Shown here piece after piece: positions 1 to 8,181 of a DNA stretch of 36,581 nt. A model generated the notes under the pieces. That model had not been told where the DNA came from. It worked only from the letters and a program-made list of their open reading frames with translations, and did no database searches. The translations under genes and the position numbers were made by a program. This DNA comes from a virus, in IMG/VR virus record IMGVR_UViG_3300024344_000053, positions 1-36,581 of that record; one strand, given 5' to 3'. Position 1 is the stretch's first letter. Each line of letters begins with the position of its first letter.

Positions 1-1439
1 CAACGTGTTTCTGAAAACGAATCAACACCGTCTTGAACTTTAATTGATTTTACATTACCAATTAATGTGTAACCTGTTCCACCAGTTCCATGATTACTAT
101 TACCAATTTGAATATATCTTAACCCTGTCACAGTAGATGGTAGATTTGATATTGTGTAAGAAGTGTTACTTGTATAATCTGAATTTGTGCCAACTTTTAT
201 CACACCTGTTGTTGTACTTTGTCTTGTAATTTCAATATAACAATCCCCTGTGGTAACACCAGTATCACCACCTGTGTATAATGATGAAGCACCACCACCA
301 TCTGTCCAAAAATTCTTTTGTCCGTTTGCTGTTCCCATTATATTCAATCCTTGCCCTGAATTTTTATAAAACATACAGAATATTCTATCGGCATTTGATG
401 TTGTTGAAATATTTCCTGCTGTATCTGTAAACTGTATGAATATAGCACCATCATTATTTGTTGTTGTATTATTGATATGAATACGTGCCACCCATTTCGT
501 ATCAGATAATGCACTTCCTAAATCATGTATTGTACTAGCTATGGTAGATGAATTATTGTATATTGTATAATCTAATTCAGAACCATCAGAATCTATGTAT
601 GGATTTCCATCACTTGATGTTCGTGTTGATGTCCAATCACTTGTAGCCATACTTACATTTGTTGTTGTATTCCCAATTACTCTACGGTAAATCTTACGAG
701 TATCTGTTTCTTCATACCTAGTATTTGCAGGAACGTTTGTTAGTGAATCTTTTTCATCTGCATAATTATTCATACTAATTTGAACATCACTTACTTCCCA
801 ATTACCTGCGTGATACCCTGACCAACCTTCTAATGTGAAAGTATCTATTGAATCAGTTGTTAACCAATCTGACGGAAAATCAACCGATTGATATGTTCTA
901 TCTGCATTTGTTCCATTTGTTCTATCTGATAAAGTAGGAAACATAGTTAAGACTACATTTGAACCATTACCAACAAATCTATAATATTTTGTAGTTCCTG
1001 TGGCTTGAAAACTTGTTGTATCTGTGAATGTATTATTTGTGGCTACTGTTTCAACTTTTACTCTAATATACGAACCATTTTCAAAGGCAAACATTAATCG
1101 TTTAGCATTACCTGAAATATTTCCATCTGCTGTATTATCAGAACCAAAACTCACACCACTATTATTTGCATTATCACCTGAATTTCTTGTGAATGTAAAA
1201 TCAATAGTGAAAGTTTTTGCATTGTATGAATTTGATAACGTTCTATATGCTTTGGCATTATTACCACTACCACCTGATTGTGTCATTACAACTTTACCTG
1301 TCGTATCAGTTGCAGTTGTTTGTGAAGCGTTGCCTGATGTAGTAAATGATGAATTGAATAAGTCTTGTTCTGTTGTCACAGTTGAACTTTCAGCACTAGA
1401 ACTTCCTTGCCATCTTCCACCTGAAAGAGCTTCAACCAT
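1..1439 (-). CDS. Tail fibre / receptor-binding protein, 3' end cut by window edge
   Basis: An open frame starts at ATG 1439 (MVEALSGGRW) and stays open to base 1, giving 479 codons with the C-terminus missing. The product is rich in Thr, Ser, Asn and Gly and poor in Cys, as in extracellular virion fibres. About residues 220-245 hold a YEETDTRKIYRR stretch, a type of motif common in phage fibre and appendage proteins. The last 150 visible residues alternate short beta strands and turns and look like a concanavalin/LamG-type jelly-roll, but that is a fold guess. It follows the fibre gene 1451-3121 after an 11-base gap, so the two are probably cotranscribed. Likely role: adhesion to the cell surface. 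Confidence 0.75.
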   Translation of the reverse strand, partial: MVEALSGGRWQGSSSAESSTVTTEQDLFNSSFTTSGNASQTTATDTTGKVVMTQSGGSGNNAKAYRTLSNSYNAKTFTIDFTFTRNSGDNANNSGVSFGSDNTADGNISGNAKRLMFAFENGSYIRVKVETVATNNTFTDTTSFQATGTTKYYRFVGNGSNVVLTMFPTLSDRTNGTNADRTYQSVDFPSDWLTTDSIDTFTLEGWSGYHAGNWEVSDVQISMNNYADEKDSLTNVPANTRYEETDTRKIYRRVIGNTTTNVSMATSDWTSTRTSSDGNPYIDSDGSELDYTIYNNSSTIASTIHDLGSALSDTKWVARIHINNTTTNNDGAIFIQFTDTAGNISTTSNADRIFCMFYKNSGQGLNIMGTANGQKNFWTDGGGASSLYTGGDTGVTTGDCYIEITRQSTTTGVIKVGTNSDYTSNTSYTISNLPSTVTGLRYIQIGNSNHGTGGTGYTLIGNVKSIKVQDGVDSFSETR

Positions 1440-1450
1440 TGTGAGTTCCC

Positions 1451-3121
1451 TCACGCAATTTGGACTTCTTGTGTATCGCTTCCGTTTTTACGTATGATAC
1501 AGAAAAGTCCATCATTGTTTGTGTCAATTTCTTTAACGTAAAATCTTGCATTATTTGCTGATGGGTTTGCAGGTTTAGTTTGAACTGTCATGTCATAGTA
1601 GAATCCTGCAAAGTTGTGAACCTCTGACCATGGAGTATCTGAACCACTTGCTGCACTAGCCCATGATGGAATAGAAGCACCGTTTGCAAAAGTTAAAACT
1701 TCCCCATCAGGTGAAGCAGGTTTTGCTAATCTTGTTAATACACCACTTGAGTTTCTATAATAAACATCACCAGAAGCGTCTGAACCAACATTGATTACAG
1801 GGCTTGTTAATGTTTTGTTTGTTAATGTATCTGCTGAAACTAATGAAACTAATGTAGAACTTGCACCTTTTGGTAATAACATTGTATTTGTTTGTGCTTG
1901 TCCATGTGGTTGTGATTTTATTGTTTGACCGTGACTGTTTGCTGTACAGTTTAATGTAATAGCACCATCATTGGTATTTCCTAGAACTTCAATTACACCT
2001 GTGCCATCTGAATCTAATTGTAAATTACCATCTGTGTTTGTGACCTCTATTTTGTTTGCGTTCATTGTCATATTATCGACAGTGACTTGACCACCTGTGA
2101 TTGTTCCTGTTGTTGTAATTGCACTTGCACCATTGTTAATAGCACCAAATCCACTTGTAATAGAACCAGAATCTAATGCCCCTGTTGTGACTATGTTTGA
2201 TGATCCTGCTGTTGGTGAAGCACCAATATCTGTTAAGACTTCACTAGCACTTCTGCCTTCCATTGTAGTTCCATCTATTCTAATAAAATCATTGTCAACA
2301 ATACCTGAACCAGCTTTTGTGACATTACCTGATGATATGCCAAAAGTTAGACTTGCTTGTTTTCCATCTAATTGTGTTTGTGCATTAGAAGATAAAGTAT
2401 TGATATATTGAAATTCTGCACTTGTGACAGTTCCATCTGCAATCTTAGTTGCGTCTATTGCTGCACTTGCTTTGATGTTTGCATTTTCAACATTAGTTAG
2501 ATTGTTTCCTGTTGCATCTGCATCATAGGTTTTGTTTGTAAATGTTGTAGTAGAATCTGCTGTAATAATTCCAGCTTCACTAGGACTTTGATTAATCCAT
2601 TTAGATGTCGAATTGTCATAAGCAAGTAAATCGTTATCTGCTATACTTGTAATATTTACGTCACCAATATCATTTAGAGAATTGACTACACCACCACCAT
2701 ATTGAATCCATTCCTTGTTTGAACCGATAGTTCTACACATTAAGATTAATGGACTTGTTGTGGATAGTGTTTCATTTGCTGCTGATAATAGTCTAATCTT
2801 TCCTGCACCACCACCTGCGTCATGTGTAATAGTGACAGATGTTGCAGTTGATTTTGCTATAAGATAGATAAGGTCAAATTCGTTTGTGTCTGTTGGTGTA
2901 ATTGTATTAAGTGTGCCATCTGCTTGAATCTCAATTAAAGTTCCTGTTGCTGCTATTGCATTAGTTGATATTGTTGCTGATTGTTTTGTAAAACCAAGCA
3001 TACCTGTTTCTGATTTGTCATGGTCAGCGTTCCAAGCGTTAACTGAAACTTGTTTAGAATTATCATTTGATCCTGTTGCTGTGACAGAGTGTGTTGTGAC
3101 ACCATAGCTTGTTCTAGCCAA
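1451..3121 (-). CDS. Tail fibre-like structural protein (556 aa)
   Basis: Low-complexity Ser/Thr/Asn/Gly protein with several stretches typical of marine phage fibres: FTNKTYD, NIKASAAIDATKI, DGTVTSAEFQYI, QTQLDGKQ, TNKTLTSPVI and GDVYYRNSSG. These short repeats usually build a trimeric beta-structured shaft; the C-terminal 70 residues (from about SDTPWSEV) look like a separate cap domain. Start ATG 3121. It lies between a small virion-like protein (3128-3661) and another fibre gene, which supports an appendage role. No enzymatic motif seen. Confidence 0.75.
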   Translation of the reverse strand: MARTSYGVTTHSVTATGSNDNSKQVSVNAWNADHDKSETGMLGFTKQSATISTNAIAATGTLIEIQADGTLNTITPTDTNEFDLIYLIAKSTATSVTITHDAGGGAGKIRLLSAANETLSTTSPLILMCRTIGSNKEWIQYGGGVVNSLNDIGDVNITSIADNDLLAYDNSTSKWINQSPSEAGIITADSTTTFTNKTYDADATGNNLTNVENANIKASAAIDATKIADGTVTSAEFQYINTLSSNAQTQLDGKQASLTFGISSGNVTKAGSGIVDNDFIRIDGTTMEGRSASEVLTDIGASPTAGSSNIVTTGALDSGSITSGFGAINNGASAITTTGTITGGQVTVDNMTMNANKIEVTNTDGNLQLDSDGTGVIEVLGNTNDGAITLNCTANSHGQTIKSQPHGQAQTNTMLLPKGASSTLVSLVSADTLTNKTLTSPVINVGSDASGDVYYRNSSGVLTRLAKPASPDGEVLTFANGASIPSWASAASGSDTPWSEVHNFAGFYYDMTVQTKPANPSANNARFYVKEIDTNNDGLFCIIRKNGSDTQEVQIA

Positions 3122-3127
3122 GTGTTA

Positions 3128-3661
3128 TCACCCTAACGTCAGCGTCCAAGTGACCTGTAATGTGTCCCCACTTACTAATGCCACAGATGTAAATGTGGCT
3201 TCGTGACCTAATATTCCTGTTGATGAGGCATTTAGGATTCCACAAAGTTGAACTGCTGAAAATGTTGCACTTGCTGTAAATGTTTTAACCAAAGTTGTGA
3301 CGTTTGTTCCTGTATTATGTGTAGGACTAGAAATTGCTCTTGATAATCCACCTGAATTAATTTCATTTGCAACTGATGTATGAGTTGCATTTGCACCACT
3401 AGAATTTTCTGACAATGCTACAAAATTACAACCTACACCACCTGCACTTGTGTTAGTATAACATTGTGCGTGGAAATAGTCACGTCCTGCATTGGTCAAT
3501 AAATTATGTTTATTTTTACAAAGTATCTGTTCGTTTTCTTTTCCTGCGTTTTTAATTACTGTGACATAACCATGTATTAGTTCATGTTCGTGTGTGTCAT
3601 TACCATGATTAACTGAATAATCAAAAGCGTCACCGTTGTTAATATTTTCCATTAAGCTCAT
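3128..3661 (-). CDS. Small virion/appendage protein of unknown function
   Basis: About 177 residues. The frame is open to 3673, but the stop TGA of the preceding gene overlaps ATG 3661 as ATGA, so MSLMEN is the preferred start. The N-terminal 60 residues are charged and His-rich (HGNDTHEHELIHG); the rest is Thr/Ser/Asn-rich with KNLLTNAGRDY-type wording (here NKHNLLTNAGRDYF), a pattern seen in phage tail and virion proteins that begin with a short beta domain. It sits just before the fibre genes. Function not assigned; a minor tail or fibre-linked protein is likely. Confidence 0.65.
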   Translation of the reverse strand: MSLMENINNGDAFDYSVNHGNDTHEHELIHGYVTVIKNAGKENEQILCKNKHNLLTNAGRDYFHAQCYTNTSAGGVGCNFVALSENSSGANATHTSVANEINSGGLSRAISSPTHNTGTNVTTLVKTFTASATFSAVQLCGILNASSTGILGHEATFTSVALVSGDTLQVTWTLTLG

Positions 3662-3879
3662 TGGTCTTTGCACCCCTTACATACAACATTAGGATATGTT
3701 TTACCGTTTTTTAATTTGCCTGTCCAATTAAGTTTGGTTGGTTCACCACAAATAATACATTCGCCTGTGCCTGTGTATGTTTTTTCTACTTTACCAAGAT
3801 GTTCTATCCATTCTTCGATAGTATTGCAGGAAAAATCATTTTCAAAATCTTTGAATGTGCCTTCCATGTGGTGTGTCAT
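3658..3879 (-). CDS. Zinc-ribbon mini-protein (73 aa)
   Basis: The C-terminal half holds CIICGEPTKLNW and then CKGC, a four-cysteine zinc ribbon; the N-terminal half is acidic. A TTG at 3891 could also start the frame, but the TAGTTC promoter element at 3909-3914 and a TATA-like CATATCC place transcription start close to ATG 3879 (MTHHMEG), which I chose. The stop overlaps the next start as ATGA. Possible nucleic-acid or protein binding; no specific role visible. Confidence 0.7.
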   Translation of the reverse strand: MTHHMEGTFKDFENDFSCNTIEEWIEHLGKVEKTYTGTGECIICGEPTKLNWTGKLKNGKTYPNVVCKGCKDQ

Positions 3880-3908
3880 ATCAATAATCAATTCCTTTAG
3901 GGATATGA

Positions 3909-3914
3909 GAACTA
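3909..3914 (-). promoter_or_regulatory. TAGTTC late-promoter element before 3879
   Basis: Reads TAGTTCTCATATCC on the minus strand. The hexamer lies 30-35 bases before ATG 3879, the same spacing as before the portal, connector and tail-tube genes. It falls at the very 3' end of the 3912-4301 gene. Confidence 0.55.
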
Positions 3915-4301
3915 TTCAAGAAGTGGATCACTCTTTAATGGTTCTGTCCTATATGCTCTCTTTACTGCTACTCTTTTGGTTCTGTTTGTTGGATCTGCTG
4001 TGAGTATGTTTACAAGTGTGTTGAATGTTTCCTTGTATTTCTCGTCATAGAATTTTGCTGCTTCAAAGTTCTGTTTACGTGCCATGTAAAGACTTGCAAC
4101 ATATTGGTTTGTAGCTTGTTGTGCTGTTGTTAAATTTCCACCTGTTAGTGGTAAAGCTTCTGCATAAGATGTCATTTGATTAGTAAAATATTGATCAGCT
4201 TTGTTTCCAAGCTGTTCCAAAATACCGTCCTCACTTTCAACATTTAATGGGACATTAAGCAAATCTTTTGTGTCCTGTAAGACAAAATATGTAAAAGCCA
4301 T
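3912..4301 (-). CDS. Head-tail connector-like protein (129 aa)
   Basis: Small, mainly alpha-helical protein (YFVLQDTKDLL, then helices rich in Ala, Lys and Glu) encoded shortly after the major capsid gene. Size, helical content and position match the gp6-like head-tail connector/adaptor class of HK97-type phages, but there is no diagnostic motif, so the call rests mainly on context. Its ATG overlaps the stop of the preceding 56-residue gene (TAATG), so the two are translationally coupled. Confidence 0.5.
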   Translation of the reverse strand: MAFTYFVLQDTKDLLNVPLNVESEDGILEQLGNKADQYFTNQMTSYAEALPLTGGNLTTAQQATNQYVASLYMARKQNFEAAKFYDEKYKETFNTLVNILTADPTNRTKRVAVKRAYRTEPLKSDPLLE

Positions 4302-4471
4302 TACTGTTCTGATTCTGCCTTTTCTATTTCTGCTTGTGTCATTTCTCTAAGGGTTTCAGTGTTTCTGACGTTAGTGTTTCCACCACCTTGAATGATACCT
4401 TGATGTAGTAATTTGTATAATGCAAATCTATTACCTGTTAAGTTCTTTTCCATAAACTCTGTTCCTGTCAT
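4301..4471 (-). CDS. Small protein (56 aa) coupled to the connector-like gene
   Basis: Begins MTGTEFMEKNLTGNRF and ends in a charged helix (EMTQAEIEKAESEQ). Its TAA overlaps the next ATG. It is the first gene after a TAGTTC/TATA promoter that puts transcription start at its ATG, so it opens the connector operon. Unknown function; perhaps a partner or chaperone of the connector-like protein. Confidence 0.7.
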   Translation of the reverse strand: MTGTEFMEKNLTGNRFALYKLLHQGIIQGGGNTNVRNTETLREMTQAEIEKAESEQ

Positions 4472-4493
4472 AATAACATTGGTTGATTACAAA

Positions 4494-4507
4494 GTTAAAG
4501 AGAACTA
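4494..4507 (-). promoter_or_regulatory. Late promoter: TAGTTC plus TATA-like TCTTTAAC
   Basis: TAGTTC at 4502-4507 and TCTTTAAC at 4494-4501 lie 31-36 and 23-30 bases before ATG 4471. This matches an archaeal leaderless promoter, with the hexamer where BRE would sit. Confidence 0.6.
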
Positions 4508-4509
4508 AT

Positions 4510-4517
4510 AAAAAAAA
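4510..4517 (-). terminator. Oligo-T terminator
   Basis: Run of eight T on the minus strand, just past the stop of the 4529-4750 gene and just before the next promoter. Archaeal RNA polymerase terminates at such U-runs. Confidence 0.5.
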
Positions 4518-4528
4518 GAGAATATGAA

Positions 4529-4750
4529 TTAGAAGTTTCCTGCTAATTCGTCTAATGCTTCTTTTGTAAGACCATACTGCGTAGAATCAATTCCCATATA
4601 CTTTATGATTTGACTTGCTCTCATCATGCTGAATTTACAATACCAACCTGATGTGACACCACAATCGTTGCAATAATCACCGTCAGGATAATGAAAGCGT
4701 CCTTCACCTTTTGCAAATTTCTTTTCGCAGACATGACATTCTTCTGTCAT
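4529..4750 (-). CDS. Zinc-finger mini-protein (73 aa)
   Basis: CHVC near residues 5-8, then a spaced CNDC and a further Cys (WYCKF), giving a likely one-zinc treble-clef or ribbon; the C-terminal half is a short helix bundle (MRASQIIKYM, LTKEALDELAG). It overlaps the upstream zinc gene by four bases (ATGA). It probably binds nucleic acid or protein; function unknown. Confidence 0.7.
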   Translation of the reverse strand: MTEECHVCEKKFAKGEGRFHYPDGDYCNDCGVTSGWYCKFSMMRASQIIKYMGIDSTQYGLTKEALDELAGNF

Positions 4751-4950
4751 TTGTGTCTAAACCCTAGTGTTTTACACTGTGCAGCTTCTGTAATGCAAAA
4801 GAATAGGTGTCCATCTTCTTCTAGTTTGATGATGTCTTTATGGTCGTCTTTTGCTTGGGATAGAAAAGCAGGTTCACCACATTCAGGACATTTTACACTT
4901 ACACATTTGAAGTCGCATTTGTTGTCGTAGCATACTTGTATAGTCGTCAT
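4747..4950 (-). CDS. Zinc-ribbon mini-protein (67 aa)
   Basis: CPEC near residue 20 with further Cys at CYDNKCDFKC and FFCITEAAQC, enough for one or two zinc sites. First gene of a two-gene unit with 4529-4750. A good TATA box 26 bases upstream makes ATG 4950 a leaderless start. It is set off from the capsid gene by a terminator, so it is independently expressed. Confidence 0.7.
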   Translation of the reverse strand: MTTIQVCYDNKCDFKCVSVKCPECGEPAFLSQAKDDHKDIIKLEEDGHLFFCITEAAQCKTLGFRHK

Positions 4951-4972
4951 TGATTTGAATATTTATGAATAC

Positions 4973-4980
4973 TATTTAAA
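4973..4980 (-). promoter_or_regulatory. TATA box TTTAAATA for 4950
   Basis: Centred 26.5 bases before ATG 4950, so the transcript should be leaderless. No TAGTTC is present upstream, unlike the late genes. Confidence 0.65.
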
Positions 4981-5012
4981 TGTGTAAAAATGGTCAGTTT
5001 TGTGTTTTTAGT

Positions 5013-5028
5013 AAAAAAAAGAAAAAAG
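5013..5028 (-). terminator. Oligo-T terminator after the major capsid gene
   Basis: TTTTTTC followed by eight T on the minus strand, about 33 bases past the capsid stop. It closes the head operon and is the clearest archaeal-style terminator in the window. Confidence 0.7.
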
Positions 5029-5060
5029 GAAAATGGAAATTAATCCAAGTTATTATACGT

Positions 5061-6098
5061 CTATGCTGAACAACCTGTCATTTTACGTCCTGCGTCATTA
5101 GTGGTCTTCAATGGTTGTAAGAATTGTCTAATTACATAACCATCTGCACCTCTGAATGGATCTCTAAATGCTTCTGCAACGGTTGCACCTTCACCTAACA
5201 ACATAGTTGATTGGTCAAAGAGTGTTGCAACAGTATTTGTAAATCCAACGTCCACTACTGTTTTTACAGTTGGGACTTTTGGTAGGTCGTAAACGTTTCC
5301 TGACATTTGTAGGTCGTCAGGTCTTGTTGCTGCATGAATAAACGTGTTTGAAAGATAGTCAGAGATTACTCTTGGGTGAACACACATCACATTTGGTCTG
5401 AAATGGTTGTCTGTAATTGTTGAGATTACATCAACTATGTCGTCCAATGGATTTCTGTTTGAAAAGTCACCTGCTGTTGTCATAGCACCCCAATCACCTT
5501 TTGCTACTGCTGTGAAAGTTTCAATTTCACTAACGATTTGTTCGTTAGCTGCTTTTGCTAATGCACCACTTGCTTGATCAATTTCAAAGCTCAATGGTTC
5601 AATAGTTGCCTTTAATCTACTTTCGTCAGATTCGTAAATGCTGACAACGTTTTTCCACAAACGTAAGTTTGCTTGTGTAAAGTTGTTAGATTTCTGATCT
5701 GCTTCTTGTAGTTCAGGAACTTTCTTACTTGCAGAGAATTTGTCTGTGATTGGCACGTTGAGTTGTAATTTTGGAACAGGAACTCTGCGTACAGCGTTGA
5801 TTGCTGCATAGTCACGCCATTGTCTTCTAATTACTTCGTCCAATAGTTGGATTACAGTAATGTTTGACAATGATGTTGCGTCAATGTTTCCTGAACGATA
5901 ATCACGTTCTGCCTGTCTAAATGTTTCATAATGGATTGGTTCAATTCTTCCTTCGCCCATTTTCAATTCAGGATTGAGTTTTGCGATAGGTGTCATTGAT
6001 TGATCTCTACTGAAATCAACACCGTCCTTATCGTGGCTACCCATGTAGAATTTACGGTTGTATGGGGAATAGGTGATTGCTACGTTATTTCGTGCCAT
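5061..6098 (-). CDS. Major capsid protein, HK97 fold
   Basis: 345 residues, a usual size. The order protease-scaffold, decoration protein, capsid protein is the standard HK97 arrangement. About residues 1-70 are the N-arm region; then a helix (LLDEVIRRQWRDYAAINAVRRVPVP), the E-loop area and a P-domain helix (IDQASGALAKAANEQIVSEIE), and a C-terminal A-domain with beta hairpins (MCVHPRVISDYL, GYVIRQF). Assignment is from this layout and helix pattern; no sequence search was possible. Start ATG 6098 follows directly on the TAG of the decoration gene. The product forms the icosahedral shell. Confidence 0.85.
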   Translation of the reverse strand: MARNNVAITYSPYNRKFYMGSHDKDGVDFSRDQSMTPIAKLNPELKMGEGRIEPIHYETFRQAERDYRSGNIDATSLSNITVIQLLDEVIRRQWRDYAAINAVRRVPVPKLQLNVPITDKFSASKKVPELQEADQKSNNFTQANLRLWKNVVSIYESDESRLKATIEPLSFEIDQASGALAKAANEQIVSEIETFTAVAKGDWGAMTTAGDFSNRNPLDDIVDVISTITDNHFRPNVMCVHPRVISDYLSNTFIHAATRPDDLQMSGNVYDLPKVPTVKTVVDVGFTNTVATLFDQSTMLLGEGATVAEAFRDPFRGADGYVIRQFLQPLKTTNDAGRKMTGCSA

Positions 6099-6539
6099 CT
6101 AAAATCCTAACCTCACTATGATTGTGTCGCCGTCGGCTGCGTCTGTTGGTTCTGCTTCCTCATTTTCGTGACCAATATATCTTCCCAAGTGTGTTTCTGC
6201 TGCAAATACACCTGTTGCTGCAACACAGTCAGAGTTGTTGTCTGCCTTTACGGCTTCGCCAACTTTTACTGCACCACCTGCTTCGGTGTAAATGTAGGTA
6301 TTGCCAACTGCACATCTAATTTCTTTGTCACCTGCTGAACCACTAGAGTTGTCAACTGTTTCAAGAGCAATAAAAATTCCTCTTGCAACTGTTCCAACTG
6401 AACTGGTTGCTGCAACTGCACGTCCATTAGCGTCAAGTGCTACTGCTTTACCTGCTGTTAAACTTGTGGAAGCTGCCACATTAAATGATTGGACTTCGAT
6501 ACCTGTTGATCTAGCCAATGCACCTTTTGTTGCTACCAT
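6099..6539 (-). CDS. Capsid decoration/stabilising protein (DUF2190-like)
   Basis: 146 residues rich in Ala, Gly and Val with alternating beta strands: LTAGKAVALDANGRAVA, GTVARGIFIAL, GEAVKADNN, then a C-terminal GDTIIVRLGF. The phrase of 'value, Gly, recycled property, GIAL' is typical of the DUF2190-like capsid cement family encoded next to HK97 capsid genes. It probably sits on the capsid surface. It lies between the protease and capsid genes with gaps of zero to two bases. Confidence 0.7.
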   Translation of the reverse strand: MVATKGALARSTGIEVQSFNVAASTSLTAGKAVALDANGRAVAATSSVGTVARGIFIALETVDNSSGSAGDKEIRCAVGNTYIYTEAGGAVKVGEAVKADNNSDCVAATGVFAAETHLGRYIGHENEEAEPTDAADGDTIIVRLGF

Positions 6540-6541
6540 TT

Positions 6542-7957
6542 TTAATCATACCCCTCGCTTATCTTTTTGAAAATAGAATCGCCTTTAACAGAACTATCTA
6601 CACTTGCTTGTCTTACAGTAAATCTTGGTTGAGATTTTGCTGATACAATACCTTTGTAGTTTTCTGCTAAGTCGTGTAATGTGCTAATGTCTAGTTTTGC
6701 TAGTTTAGCATATTCGACTTGCTCATCAATTTTTCCAAGTTGAGATTTTGCGTCTAAGATTTGATCAATCAATGGATCAACTTCTGCTGATTTGACTTTG
6801 GCTTTCAAAGCTTTTAACTCTGATTTCAATGATCTTACTTGGCTTCTTAGGGAAGCGTCTTTCTTATCATCTTCATCTTCGTCAGCGTCTTCTTTTTCCT
6901 CGTCTTCATCATTTGCTTTAGACATTTCTTCTTTGTGCTTTTTTTCTTCGTCTTCTGCTCTCTTTGCTCTTGACTTTTTGGATTCTTTATCTTTAAGATA
7001 TTCTTCCTGTCTGTCTGTCAAATCAAGCTTGTTTTCGTCTTCTGCTTCATCTTTCTCGTCTTTTTCTTCTGCGAAAAGATTTCTTCGTGTCATGTCTTGA
7101 CTTTCCTTAATTTTTTTGGGCTTATGAGAAGTATCTTTTTTGTATTCATCTTCTGTCACGCCTATCTGCTTCTTCTTTAGCAGCTTTTCTTCTGTAATAT
7201 TGTCTAATGATTCCTGTGAGATATTGGCATTTTCTGATATATCAGGGCTATTTTCTTTCTCAATGGTGTTAGATTCACCACATTCTGAATAACAAATGGC
7301 TAGTGCCTGTTCATCTAGTTCTGTTCCTGATTCAACTTTCTTCTTAATGCAGCGTTCTACACACTCGTTTGCTGCTATGATAAACTCTTTTTTCCCTGCC
7401 TTTATTGTGGTAAATCTGCCACACGTTGACCTACTTGCTTGAACTCTTGATAATTGTGATAAGCAGGTTTGTGAACCACCTGCACATTTTCCTTTAATCT
7501 CTGCCTTATCAACACCGTATGCAGGATCTTTTACTGCTGCTACGTGTGCTGCTTCAAATGAAGTAATAATAGAATTACCATCACGATATTCCTCGTTAAT
7601 GTTATCAAATACAATACTTGGTGATACAAAATTAACGTCACCTCTTTTCAAAATTTCTGCTGCCTTTGGGTTAGTAATCTCTGCTAGTCCCCATGCCTTT
7701 CCTGTTCTTTTCTCTATGCCTACTTGGATAATATCACCTACTCTGTATTTTTCCTGTTGCACCATTAAATCATCACCACTTGCTGCTGTTGGGTGGTCAA
7801 AGTCAGGTGTCAATACAAATGGTTTACCAATAAAGGAATTAAGATGTGAACGTAATGCTTTCTCTGTGACACCCCATCTGTTTAGGTTAAGGGAAGCGTC
7901 TAATAGAAAAAACTTGATGAAGTATTTATCATCATTCTCGAACTCGATTAATGCCAT
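6542..7957 (-). CDS. Prohead protease with internal Cys cassette and fused scaffold
   Basis: 471 residues in three parts. (a) Residues 1-140 resemble the assemblin/XkdF-type serine protease: FDHP (His55), VNFVSPS (Ser112) and AAHVAAVKDPAYG (second His near 128), the last being the usual 'EvSlvdvPA' region. (b) About residues 145-225 are Cys-rich (ECVERCIKKK, LAICYSECG), as in XkdF-like phage proteins; zinc binding is possible. (c) Residues 280-420 are highly charged Lys/Glu/Asp coiled coil, fitting the scaffold that the protease later removes. The start overlaps the preceding membrane gene by ten bases and has a TAGTTC element upstream. Confidence 0.85.
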   Translation of the reverse strand: MALIEFENDDKYFIKFFLLDASLNLNRWGVTEKALRSHLNSFIGKPFVLTPDFDHPTAASGDDLMVQQEKYRVGDIIQVGIEKRTGKAWGLAEITNPKAAEILKRGDVNFVSPSIVFDNINEEYRDGNSIITSFEAAHVAAVKDPAYGVDKAEIKGKCAGGSQTCLSQLSRVQASRSTCGRFTTIKAGKKEFIIAANECVERCIKKKVESGTELDEQALAICYSECGESNTIEKENSPDISENANISQESLDNITEEKLLKKKQIGVTEDEYKKDTSHKPKKIKESQDMTRRNLFAEEKDEKDEAEDENKLDLTDRQEEYLKDKESKKSRAKRAEDEEKKHKEEMSKANDEDEEKEDADEDEDDKKDASLRSQVRSLKSELKALKAKVKSAEVDPLIDQILDAKSQLGKIDEQVEYAKLAKLDISTLHDLAENYKGIVSAKSQPRFTVRQASVDSSVKGDSIFKKISEGYD

Positions 7958-8181
7958 GCTATAAAATCTAAATCTACTATTAAGAGAACTATACCTGTGG
8001 CTATACCTGCACCTGCAAATGTTGCTAATGCGTCCATAATGTCAGGCTTTCCATGTCCCATATTATCAATCAGTTCCTTTCCTACACCGAAAAAGAACCC
8101 TGACAATATCATTGGGAAATATAATACGCCCATAATGCTTAGGGCAAATCCTACAATAAAATGGGCTAGTTTATCATTCAT
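7948..8181 (-). CDS. Small membrane protein, holin-like candidate (77 aa)
   Basis: ATGA overlap with the preceding stop favours MNDKLAHF at 8181 over earlier codons. There are two or three hydrophobic segments (about residues 6-30 and 45-70) separated by a polar turn with GKELIDNMGHGKPDIMDALA. This His/Lys-Glu/Asp pattern recurs in small phage membrane proteins of unknown function (VanZ-like in style). It lies between the MuF-like and protease genes, an odd place for a holin; it could also be a virion membrane protein. Confidence 0.65.
   Translation of the reverse strand: MNDKLAHFIVGFALSIMGVLYFPMILSGFFFGVGKELIDNMGHGKPDIMDALATFAGAGIATGIVLLIVDLDFIAWH
7980..7991 (-). promoter_or_regulatory. Late-promoter element before the prohead protease
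   Basis: TAGTTCTCTTAA on the minus strand, with TAGTTC 29-34 bases before ATG 7957. It lies inside the 3' end of the membrane gene, so it would be an internal promoter for protease, decoration and capsid. Confidence 0.45.

Noticed and set aside
1024-2411. Long plus-strand open frames opposite the fibre genes
   Set aside because: Shadows of low-complexity Ser/Thr-rich minus-strand genes; no TATA box at the right distance and unlikely protein composition.
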